Below, piece by piece: positions 17,935 to 25,353 of a DNA stretch of 64,000 nucleotides. The stretch spans positions 62,001-126,000 of the forward strand of contig JAZKEO010000002.1 of NCBI GenBank assembly GCA_040386975.1. Reading direction: 5' to 3'. This DNA comes from M2408 sp040386975 (GTDB lineage: Bacteria; Bacteroidota; Bacteroidia; Flavobacteriales_D; Crocinitomicaceae). The first letter of the stretch is position 1, and every line of letters starts with the position of its first letter. The translations under genes were made by a program, and so were the position numbers. A model generated the notes under the pieces. It was not told where the DNA came from. It was given only the letters and a program-made list of their open reading frames with translations, and did not search any database.

Positions 17935-18912
17935 TTACAATTCAAGATTCACGTCAACTTCAGAACCTCCCCATTCCAACACATGAAATCCATCTCTTTT
18001 AAAAGGAACAAAATCATTTGGAACAAGTTCAAGCTTTCCTGGAAGTTTCTCATATCCTGTGAAAAGCATATAAAAGCGATTAAAATGATCTGGTTTGGGT
18101 AAAATCGTATAATCGGCAAATTCTTTACATTCATTTTGAGTCATAAACTGCATGAAAACATAGTTGTTTTGAGTCAATTTTGGTCCCCAATACGTTATAA
18201 AATCTGTTTTTTCTCGTGAATTGAATCCCACTGCCGAAAGAGTAGAATCAAGGTAAGAAATGACATCTTCTTTAGCTAAAACCTCACCAAACAAAATTCC
18301 ATTTTCATTTTTCATAAATTTAACCCCTTTTTGCTTTGAGTCCCAAAAAAGATAAGGATATTCATTTCCTTTTGAATCAACAAAATTGTTGTTTTTCAAA
18401 GTCATTTCCCAAGAATTTGAAGGAGAAATTTGAGGATAAGTAAAACACAAATTCCCTACTGGATTCAATTTTATGGAAACATCAATATCACTTGAGTTGT
18501 AAGCATAAATTACAGGTTTTTCAGTAGAAATTTCAGGTCCCCTTCCTCGTTGATTCAAAAAAACTTTAATTTTAATTCGGTGTTGAGATTTTGGCTCGTA
18601 ATTTTCAAAATAAGCACTTTGATAATCTTCTTTTGTAAAATGAATCCATTCATCATTTGCTGGAAGTTGCAATTTAAAAACACCTTTTTTCATCTTATAA
18701 ACTTCTCCTGTTTGGAGATTTATTTCAAAGAATTTGATAGATGAATTGGAATAAACATCAATAACTTTTCCTTCCAAAACATACTTTCCTTTGGGAATCG
18801 TTGCGTCAAATTTATCAGAAACTACTTGAAAAGAAGGAGAACTTTCTTTTTTTCCTTTCGCTCCTAAATTTAAAGAGACAAAAATTGAGAGAATTAAAAT
18901 AAGGTTTTTCAT
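17935..18912 (-). CDS. Secreted KPVIYxY/KTDFITYW family protein, paralog 1 of 4 (first in operon)
   Basis: The 325-residue product has a signal peptide (MKNLILILSIFVSLNLGAKG). A CarboxypepD_reg-like domain covers about residues 38-120 (IPKGKYVLEGKVIDVYSN, GVFKLQLP, SQHRIKIKVFL). The core covers about 131-316: KPVIYAY at 132-138, CFTYPQISPSNSW, YPYLFW at 185-190, KTDFITYW at 235-242, FADYTILPKPDHFNRF, and VLEWGG at 311-316. It is the first gene of four that run the same way with gaps of 16, -1 and 20 bases, so they form one operon. The invariant D/W/Y residues could form an active site or a binding face, which is inference. Confidence 0.72.
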   Translation of the reverse strand: MKNLILILSIFVSLNLGAKGKKESSPSFQVVSDKFDATIPKGKYVLEGKVIDVYSNSSIKFFEINLQTGEVYKMKKGVFKLQLPANDEWIHFTKEDYQSAYFENYEPKSQHRIKIKVFLNQRGRGPEISTEKPVIYAYNSSDIDVSIKLNPVGNLCFTYPQISPSNSWEMTLKNNNFVDSKGNEYPYLFWDSKQKGVKFMKNENGILFGEVLAKEDVISYLDSTLSAVGFNSREKTDFITYWGPKLTQNNYVFMQFMTQNECKEFADYTILPKPDHFNRFYMLFTGYEKLPGKLELVPNDFVPFKRDGFHVLEWGGSEVDVNLEL

Positions 18913-18991
18913 GACATTAGGTTTTGATTTTAGTACAACAAAGTAAGAAAAAAGTTCAGGTCAAACTCACACTTTTTAATTTTTATTTCTT

Positions 18992-19021
18992 CTTACTTTT
19001 TCCCAAAGCCGAAAAAGTAAG
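18992..19021 (+). repeat. Perfect 11-bp-stem palindrome CTTACTTTTTC/GAAAAAGTAAG
   Basis: CTTACTTTTTC at 18992-19002 pairs perfectly with GAAAAAGTAAG at 19011-19021 around an 8-base loop, followed by GCAAAAAG. The same element occurs inverted at 21056-21084, so the two copies flank dacB head to head. Confidence 0.7.
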
Positions 19022-19050
19022 CAAAAAGGGCTTTTTCTCGTGTTTTTAAG

Positions 19051-19137
19051 GGACTTCCTAAAGGAATGTTATGCTTTTATGACTTCATGCTTTGTTCCGC
19101 GAACGGAACGCAATTTCGTCATCAGCATAACTAGTCC
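19051..19137. repeat. Large nested imperfect palindrome
   Basis: Successive pairs are nested symmetrically: GGACT (19051) with AGTCC (19133), GTTATGCT (19068) with AGCATAAC (19124), ATGAC with GTCAT, and GTTCCG (19094) with CGGAAC (19104) around a CGAA tip. The whole 87-base stretch can fold into one long hairpin. No ORF is present. It lies in the 367-base gap between the paralog operon and dacB. Confidence 0.65.
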
Positions 19138-19279
19138 TGGAAAAACACTCCGTTGATGTCTGCAATAAGATTCCAGTTGCTTAAACTTATTTTTGGTCAA
19201 GGAAAGATTTAATTTTTGTTTGTTGCTTGAAAAAAGTAAGAGTTTGCCTTAGGAAAAGTTCAAATCTTTATTGAATTTA

Positions 19280-20783
19280 CTAAAATTTCGCCATAGCATT
19301 CATAAAAACTTCGATTTTTTCAAGCATGGAATCCGTTGAACAACCATAATTATTGACAATANNNNNNNNNNGAAAAAGCCAATTGTTTTCCATTTAAAGT
19401 TTCAACGTATCCCGCATAGGATTTTATTTTATTCAAAGTTCCACTTTTAGCTTTGATTCTACCGTGTGCCGTTTGTCCGTAACACACTTTCGACATCGTT
19501 CCAGATTCGCCAGCAACAGCGAGAGTTTCTTTAAATAAAGTCGCATTTTTGGAATCATGCATGTATTGTAAAAGTGAACAGAAATTTTCTGCTGTTATAG
19601 CATTACTTCGTGACAAACCACTTCCGTCTTTTAAGTTCAAACCGCCATCTTTGATACGACTAGACCAATAGCGTTCCATGATGTAAACTCCCGTTTTCGT
19701 GTCGCCAACATAACCTTTTTCTTTGGCAATCCAACACACCAATTGTTCGGCAAAAACGTTTACACTTTTCATATTTGTCCACCAAGCAATCGAATTAACC
19801 GATCTTCCTTCAAACTGAAACAACATTAATTTTGCTTGATAACGAATTTTTGCTGGTCCTAAACTTAAATTTCTTACACCTTTTGTTGTTCCTGTAATAG
19901 TAATTCCTTTTGAAAGTAAAAGACGTTTCAATTCGTCTGCGAACTGCAACTCAGGATCTGGAAGTGACCCTTTTACCATAAAGGAATTTGAATTTCTAGG
20001 CAAATACCCCGTTCCAAATCGATCATAAGAAAATGGTGCTCCATAAATGTATGAATTATCCCAACGTGACTTATTTGCAAGAATGTATGAATTAAAATTC
20101 AAGTTTGGAATCTCAGGAAAAACGCGGATTAATGTCGCTTTTGAACCAACAGTTCCACCTAATTTCATGTAAAAACGAAGCATATTGTCGTAAATCGGTA
20201 GACCTGATGGGCCAGCACCGTAATAATTTCCCATGTCAGACCAATTCCAACCATCGGGAATTCCTTGGTAACCAAATTCAGATGCATCACCAATTATGTC
20301 TCCTTCGATTTTACGTAAACCCATTTTGTAAAGCGTATCAGCCCATTTTTCGAGAAAGACATCATTCATTCCTTCGTCAGAATAATATTTACTTCCCAAG
20401 GAAATATCGCCACCACCTCTAATCCATAAATCTCCTTTTAAAGTTCCATCTTCGGAAATTTTATCATCAGCATAAATGCGTGTTTTAGGTTTGTAATTCG
20501 CTCCTAAAATCTCAAATGCGGAAGCTGTGGCAAAAAGTTTGGTCGTTGAAGCCGTTGGCAAAGCAATTCGCTCGTTATGGGAAACAATTTTCTCTTTTGT
20601 TTTCAAATCAACAACACAAATTCCAATAGATGCATTTTGCAACCAAGGATCATTTACAAAACGAGTTTTTGCTGTGTCTAAAGAGTTTTCAATTCTAAGA
20701 GGTAGAATTGTTTCTTGAGAAAAAAGTGTGCACACGCATAAATTTGCTAATAAAAGCGAACTTTTGAATATACTTTTTCTCAT
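19280..20783 (-). CDS. dacB: D-alanyl-D-alanine carboxypeptidase/endopeptidase PBP4 (interrupted by assembly gap)
   Basis: The product is a class C penicillin-binding protein (PBP4/DacB, peptidase S13) that trims peptidoglycan in the periplasm. It shows the SxxK motif in ASTTKLFATASAFEILG, DGSGLSRSNAITAENF with the SxN region, and AKSGTLNKIKSYAGYVETL with the KTG-type box. I start at ATG 20783 (MRKSIFKSSLLLANLCVC, signal peptide) rather than 20813. Ten N at 19362-19371 break the frame, and the literal reading stops at 19350. Beyond the gap another frame reads IVNNYGCSTDSMLEKIEVFM to a TAG at 19280. This is the usual PBP4 C-terminus, so the true gene runs to 19280 and the missing length should be a multiple of three. 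Confidence 0.88.
19362..19371. other. Assembly gap of ten N
   Basis: Ten unresolved bases lie inside dacB. The frames on the two sides join only if the real gap is a multiple of three, so ten is a placeholder length. Confidence 0.95.
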
Positions 20784-20890
20784 GGTTTTGAATTTTTTTA
20801 TAAAAATCGACATTTTTTTTGACTTTGAATGTTCTTTTTTTTGATTTTGATAAAAATCGCAAAGTTTTTTACGATAATCAAAAAATGGTC

Positions 20891-21021
20891 ATTACGCTGA
20901 AAAATGATGAAAATAAGCTGAATGAAACGTCTTTGAAACCTTGTTTGAAATCAAGTTGTCCAAATTTTAATTTGGCTAACAACTTGATAAGTTTGGTTTC
21001 AAAAGTGTAATGAAGCGTAAT
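20891..21021. repeat. 131-bp nested palindrome between corA and dacB
   Basis: Outer arms ATTACGCT (20891-20898) and AGCGTAAT (21014-21021) enclose further matched pairs: CTTTGAAACC with GGTTTCAAAAG, ATCAAGTTGT (20950-20959) with ACAACTTGAT, and CCAAATT with AATTTGG around a TT tip. The stretch would fold into a single long imperfect hairpin. No gene is supported here. Any ORF across it is a by-product of the symmetry. Confidence 0.65.
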
Positions 21022-21055
21022 TTTCAATTTTTCGAGTAGAGACCTAGACTTTTTG

Positions 21056-21084
21056 CTTACTTTTTTGGCAATGAAAAAAGTAAG
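21056..21084 (-). repeat. Perfect 11-bp palindrome CTTACTTTTTT/AAAAAAGTAAG
   Basis: The two arms at 21056-21066 and 21074-21084 are perfectly complementary around GGCAATG. Read on the reverse strand it aligns with the element at 18992, including the flanking GCAAAAAG. It lies 18 bases beyond the corA stop and could serve as that gene's 3'-end structure. Confidence 0.65.
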
Positions 21085-21101
21085 AAGAGAGTTTGAAAAA
21101 A

Positions 21102-22124
21102 TCAACGATTCAACCAACCTCTTTTTTTGAAATAAAACATCAAAATTAATGACAAAAGTGCCATTCCTCCGATAGTGAAAAAATAACCATATTTTGTCTT
21201 TAATTCAGGCATATTATCGAAATTCATTCCGTACACTCCAACGATAAATGTTAGTGGAATAAAAATCGAACTCACGACAGTCAATAATTTCATAATTTCA
21301 TTCATACGCTGACCTTGAACGGCGTAATACAGATTCGCCATACCTTCCAAAATCTGTTTGTTTGCATCAATTTCATCCAAAATTGTCAAACAATTATCTT
21401 TTAGCGAAGAGTAATAATAATGATTTTCTTTACAAATAAATTGACTTTCAGTTTTATCCAATTGCAAAGTAATTTCTTTCAAAGGAAAAACGACTTTTCT
21501 TAATTCAATTAATTTTCGTTTTTCAATCTCAATCTTTTTTAAGGTATCACTTTTGGCGTGTAAAATAATTTTACCTTCTAATTTTTCAATCGATTCCGAA
21601 ATATGATCTAAAACTTCAAAATAATTATCTGTAACTGCTTCAAGCATTCTAAAAAGCAAAAAATCTGGACCTTTCATTCTGATTTTACCCTTTTTCTTCT
21701 CAATTCGTTCGCGAACAGTCGTAAAGTGGTCTGAACTTTTTTCTTGAAAAGAAATTAAAAAATGATCATTTAAAATAAATGAGATTTTCTCCTTTTTAAG
21801 TTGAGCTGGACTTGCATCGTTAATTAAGGCAGAACGTACAGAAAAGAAAATATAATTTGGATATTCTTCAATTTTCGGACGTTTTAAATCGGCATAAATG
21901 TCCTCAACCGTCAATTTATCAATAGAAAGATTTTCTGCTAATTTTTCAATACTCGCTCTATCTTCAATCGAGTGATAATTTAACCAATGGATTTTATTCT
22001 CAGGATTTTCTTTTATCTCTTTCGCCAAAAAATTTTCAGCGTAGTATTTTGGAGAATTATGAGTTATCAAATAAGAATCCGCATTGTAATGGTATAATTG
22101 ACAAATTTGTTTGGCTCTTTCCAT
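21102..22124 (-). CDS. corA: CorA-family magnesium/cobalt transporter
   Basis: The 340-residue product has the long cytoplasmic N-terminal domain of CorA, rich in charged helices (IEKLEGKIILHAKSDTLKKI). Two C-terminal membrane segments follow, with the signature YGMNFDNMPEL between them, placing the GMN selectivity filter at the end of TM1. CorA forms a pentameric channel for Mg2+ and related divalent cations. Length and architecture are normal. It is a single-gene unit. The 308-base region upstream holds two small palindromes but no clear TAnnTTTG box that I could assign. Confidence 0.93.
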   Translation of the reverse strand: MERAKQICQLYHYNADSYLITHNSPKYYAENFLAKEIKENPENKIHWLNYHSIEDRASIEKLAENLSIDKLTVEDIYADLKRPKIEEYPNYIFFSVRSALINDASPAQLKKEKISFILNDHFLISFQEKSSDHFTTVRERIEKKKGKIRMKGPDFLLFRMLEAVTDNYFEVLDHISESIEKLEGKIILHAKSDTLKKIEIEKRKLIELRKVVFPLKEITLQLDKTESQFICKENHYYYSSLKDNCLTILDEIDANKQILEGMANLYYAVQGQRMNEIMKLLTVVSSIFIPLTFIVGVYGMNFDNMPELKTKYGYFFTIGGMALLSLILMFYFKKRGWLNR

Positions 22125-22212
22125 AGGTTCTTAATTACAATTAATCCTTTCAGGTTTTTGTCATGGTTTTTTGTCAAAAACACACGCCAAAAACAAATTT
22201 ATTTCCCTTTTC

Positions 22213-22234
22213 ACGACGGACTGAAGTCCGTCGT
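22213..22234. repeat. Perfect palindrome ACGACGGAC/GTCCGTCGT
   Basis: Nine-base arms with a TGAA loop form a strong GC-rich hairpin in AT-rich surroundings, upstream of corA and beyond the 3' end of the tlpA-like gene. This kind of element looks like a dispersed repeat. Only one copy is in this window. Confidence 0.55.
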
Positions 22235-22245
22235 TACAAATGTTT

Positions 22246-22260
22246 GACTCCTCTGGAGTC
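22246..22260. repeat. Small palindrome GACTCC/GGAGTC
   Basis: Six-base arms around TCT, 11 bases right of the larger palindrome at 22213. The pair probably forms one compound element. The rest of the 308-base gap (22125-22432) holds nothing I can name. Confidence 0.45.
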
Positions 22261-22432
22261 CTAAATCCACACTTTTTTTTACAAAGAATCTTAAAAAATA
22301 ATATTTCTTTGACAAGGTTAATTTAAAATTCTTAAATCGAGGCATTTTGACAAAATAATTTTTGAATTTACTCTTGTAAATGAAAAAGTTATTTTTTTGA
22401 AATAACGATGAGTTAGGGATTTTAAATTAGCC

Positions 22433-22933
22433 TTACTTCAAGTTTTTTTCAATCTCAACATGCAAACCAATCCCTCGTAAAGCATTTCCCGAAGCAACAA
22501 TTTTCCCTTTTCCATCAACTAAAAAACCTGAAGGAATGGAACTTACTCCATAAGCTTTTGATGCTTTATTTTCATTATCCCAGCCGTGATTAGCCCAAAT
22601 TAATTTATCGTCTTTGATTGCTTTTTTCCAAGCGTTTTCATCTCTATCTAAAGAAACAGAAAAAACTTCAAATCCTTTGGCATTTTTGAACTTCGATTTT
22701 TTGTATTTTGAATACGCTTCCACCACATTTGGATTCTCTTTTCTACATGGCCCACACCAAGAAGCCCAAAAATCAATTAAAACCATTTTTCCTTTCAATT
22801 TTGAAAGTTTAATTGTTTTTCCTTCTTGATTTTTTAATTCAATATCCGGTGCCTCTGAACCAACAAGTGGTGCATTGAGCATTGTTGCTACAAAAAGTGT
22901 TTTGTAAAAAAGTGAAATAAGTGCTGTTATCAT
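22433..22933 (-). CDS. TlpA/ResA-like thioredoxin-fold protein
   Basis: The 166-residue product has a hydrophobic N-terminus (about residues 1-20), which is a signal peptide or anchor. An AhpC/TSA-Redoxin domain follows, with FWASWCGPCRKENP (Cys60 and Cys63, a CxxC redox site), VFSVSLDRDENAW and the cis-Pro region SSIPSGFLVDGKGKIV. Such proteins reduce disulfides in the periplasm. The start ATG overlaps the murA stop by four bases (22930-22933), so it is translated after murA in the same operon. The functional link to murA is not obvious. Confidence 0.85.
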   Translation of the reverse strand: MITALISLFYKTLFVATMLNAPLVGSEAPDIELKNQEGKTIKLSKLKGKMVLIDFWASWCGPCRKENPNVVEAYSKYKKSKFKNAKGFEVFSVSLDRDENAWKKAIKDDKLIWANHGWDNENKASKAYGVSSIPSGFLVDGKGKIVASGNALRGIGLHVEIEKNLK

Positions 22934-24237
22934 CCGATTCTTCTTATGTCTGCTCCTAAATTATTTAAACGAATATCGATGTCTTGATACCCACGATCTA
23001 TTTGTTCGATATTGTGAATGATACTTTTTCCTTTCGCAGATAAAGCCGCAATCAAAAGTGAAACTCCAGCACGAATATCTGGTGAAGTCATCGAAATTCC
23101 TTTTAAGGTATGCTCGTTGTTCATCCCGATAACCGAAGCTCTGTGTGGATCACACAAAATAATTTGTGCTCCCATATCAATCAATTTATCAACGAAAAAC
23201 AAGCGCGATTCAAACATTTTTTGATGAATCAACACACTTCCTTTCGCTTGCGTTGCAACAACCAAAATAATGGAAAGTAAATCTGGCGTAAACAATGGCC
23301 AAGGACCATCAGCAATCGTTAAAAGTGAACCGTCAATAAAAGTGTCAATCTCGTAATTATCTTGTGCAGGAACGAAAATATCATCTCCTCTTCTTTCCAA
23401 TTTGATTCCTAATTTTTGGAATACATTTGGAATGATTCCAAGGTTATCGTAACTCACATCTTTAATCGTAATTTCCGATTTTGTCATTGCTGCCAAACCA
23501 ATAAAACTTCCGATTTCAATCATATCGGGTAAAATTCGGTGAAAACATCCGCCCAATTCTTTTACTCCTTCAATTTTCAACATGTTTGAACCAATTCCTT
23601 CAATTTTTGCTCCCATTGAGTTCAACATTTTACACAATTGTTGCAAATAGGGTTCGCAAGCTGCGTTGTAAATTGTTGTTTTTCCTTCAGCTAAAACTGC
23701 TGCCATCAAAACATTTGCCGTTCCTGTAACAGATGGTTCATCCAAATGAATGTAAGCTCCCTTTAATTTTTTTGATTCAATCGTATAGAAATGTTCGCCA
23801 GAATCATAGTTAAAAGCCGCTCCTAATTTTGCTAAACCTTCGAAATGCGTATCTAATCTTCTTCTTCCGATTTTATCTCCTCCAGGTTTTGGAATATATC
23901 CTTTTCCGAAACGAGCCAAAAGTGGACCAACAATCATAATTGAACCACGTAAAGCTGCTGCACGTTCTTTAAAATCAGCACTTTCTAAATAAGCTAAATC
24001 AATGTCTTTTGCAGAAAAAATGAAGGTTCCTTTTTCAACTTTTTCTGTTTTCACACCCATTACTTGAAGTAAATTGATTAATTTATTTACATCAATAATA
24101 TCTGGAATATTTGAGATCGTGATTTTATCTGGCGTAAGTAAAACCGCACACAAGATTTGTAAAGCTTCATTTTTTGCTCCTTGAGGAGTTAATTCACCTT
24201 TTAATGGTTTTCCACCATGAATTTCGAAAGATGCCAT
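22930..24237 (-). CDS. murA: UDP-N-acetylglucosamine 1-carboxyvinyltransferase with Asp in place of catalytic Cys
   Basis: The 435-residue product is MurA, which adds enolpyruvate from PEP to UDP-GlcNAc in the first committed step of peptidoglycan synthesis. The start MASFEIHGGKPLKGEL, the KNEALQILCAVLL block and the C-terminal DIRAGVSLLIAALSAKGKS are family hallmarks. In the active-site loop the sequence reads PKPGGDKIGRRRLDTHF, so residue 121 is Asp where E. coli has Cys115. A Cys-to-Asp change is known to leave MurA active and make it insensitive to fosfomycin, as in mycobacteria and chlamydiae. The gene is downstream of the DUF4290 gene and coupled to the TlpA-like gene. Confidence 0.95.
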   Translation of the reverse strand: MASFEIHGGKPLKGELTPQGAKNEALQILCAVLLTPDKITISNIPDIIDVNKLINLLQVMGVKTEKVEKGTFIFSAKDIDLAYLESADFKERAAALRGSIMIVGPLLARFGKGYIPKPGGDKIGRRRLDTHFEGLAKLGAAFNYDSGEHFYTIESKKLKGAYIHLDEPSVTGTANVLMAAVLAEGKTTIYNAACEPYLQQLCKMLNSMGAKIEGIGSNMLKIEGVKELGGCFHRILPDMIEIGSFIGLAAMTKSEITIKDVSYDNLGIIPNVFQKLGIKLERRGDDIFVPAQDNYEIDTFIDGSLLTIADGPWPLFTPDLLSIILVVATQAKGSVLIHQKMFESRLFFVDKLIDMGAQIILCDPHRASVIGMNNEHTLKGISMTSPDIRAGVSLLIAALSAKGKSIIHNIEQIDRGYQDIDIRLNNLGADIRRIG

Positions 24238-24290
24238 TCTTTTTTTAAGATTATTAGACTTAAGACAAAAGACTTAAGACTTTATTTTAG

Positions 24291-24941
24291 TTAATATTTC
24301 TTTTTAAACGATTTTTTGAACTTCTGATTATTGGAATTGTTTTGTCCCAATTTTGGACGTTGTTTGTTGGTATTGCTAATTCCAAAAGTTTTCAAAATTT
24401 GATTCGTTTGCATCAAACTGTCTGGATTTTCTAAAATCAATTCTCCGTTCGACAATTCTTTTAATTGTTGTGCAATCACATCATTTTCAACAGCATCGTT
24501 GTTGTAAGCCAAAAATTGCTTCTTCATGAAGTTAGCAATATTCTTTTTCAAATATTCCTTCGCTTTTGGATCAGCTTCTTTCATCGTTTCACGAATGATG
24601 CTTTCCGTATATTTTCCGTAATGTCCGAATCTGATTTTACTCTTCGGGTAAGCCATTAATTCTGGCTTTTCATTTAAAATTTCTTGATTTGGAGCTTCAT
24701 AAGGCGAGTCAACGTCCAATTTAAAATCAGACATCACAAATAAATGCGTCCAAAGTTTGTGCTTAAAATCATCCACATCTCTTAAATGCGGATTCAATTG
24801 TCCCATCACCTCTATAATTGCATTTGCTGCTCTATTTCGCTCCGTTTTGTCCGCAATTTCCATTGCATAAGCAATCATGTTTTGAACATTTCTGCCATAT
24901 TCAGGCAAAATCATGTGCGGACGTTGTGTGTTATATTCCAT
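24291..24941 (-). CDS. DUF4290 domain protein
   Basis: The 216-residue protein begins MEYNTQRPHMILPEYGRNVQ, the recognisable start of DUF4290, a Bacteroidota family of unknown function. The sequence is soluble and helical, with a basic Asn/Lys-rich tail (NNSNNQKFKKSFKKKY) that could bind nucleic acid or acidic lipids (inference). It is first in an operon with murA (53-base gap containing a repeated AGACTTAAGAC) and the TlpA-like gene. I recall the DUF4290-murA pairing from other Bacteroidota. A TATCTTTG -7 box lies 20 bases upstream. Confidence 0.85.
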   Translation of the reverse strand: MEYNTQRPHMILPEYGRNVQNMIAYAMEIADKTERNRAANAIIEVMGQLNPHLRDVDDFKHKLWTHLFVMSDFKLDVDSPYEAPNQEILNEKPELMAYPKSKIRFGHYGKYTESIIRETMKEADPKAKEYLKKNIANFMKKQFLAYNNDAVENDVIAQQLKELSNGELILENPDSLMQTNQILKTFGISNTNKQRPKLGQNNSNNQKFKKSFKKKY

Positions 24942-24960
24942 GAAAAATTTTGATAGATGC

Positions 24961-24968
24961 CAAAGATA
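24961..24968 (-). promoter_or_regulatory. -7 box for the DUF4290-murA-tlpA operon
   Basis: Reverse-strand TATCTTTG is a consensus TAnnTTTG box placed 20 bases before the start codon at 24941. Confidence 0.6.
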
Positions 24969-25017
24969 CGATTTTTTATTATATGTATGTTTTTAAGTGA
25001 AAAATTGTTTGCTCATT

Positions 25018-25124
25018 CCCCTCCTTGAGGAGGGATTAAGGGAGGTGACAGAATTAAACTAAACTTTTCTTACCCAATTATGCTAATTTTCTCTAACGTT
25101 CAAAAAATCAAAAGCAGTGCTTTT
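25018..25124 (-). repeat. Composite dispersed element, copy b
   Basis: On the reverse strand the hairpin AAAAGC/GCTTTT (25110-25124) is followed by TGAACGTTAGAG (25091-25102). Then come TGTCACCTCCC and the CCCTCC/GGAGGG palindrome (25018-25034). This is the same order of parts as in 8942-9058. It sits in the 412-base gap between the divergent DUF4290 and hydrolase genes. The rest of that gap holds no gene I can support. Confidence 0.65.
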
Positions 25125-25353
25125 TCCTCTTAACGTTCTCCAGTCTAGGCGGAACGAACGAACCCATGTTTCAGTTCTCTTCATTCTTTTCAGAATAAAA
25201 GGCGACCTTGAGATTTATTTGAAAATACGAATTAATTTATTGTTAAGGATTCAAAACAGTGAATCTTATAACTTTCAATACAAATTATGCAACAAATTTT
25301 GCTAAGGATGAAAGTAATTTTACAATATTAATTTTTGTCTAAAACTCAATATC

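Noticed and set aside
14786..18912. Treating the four tandem copies as pseudogene remnants
   Set aside because: Each is full length, with signal peptide and all core motifs intact.
20819..21117. Short ORFs on both strands between dacB and corA
   Set aside because: They are produced by the nested palindrome and have no protein-like signal.
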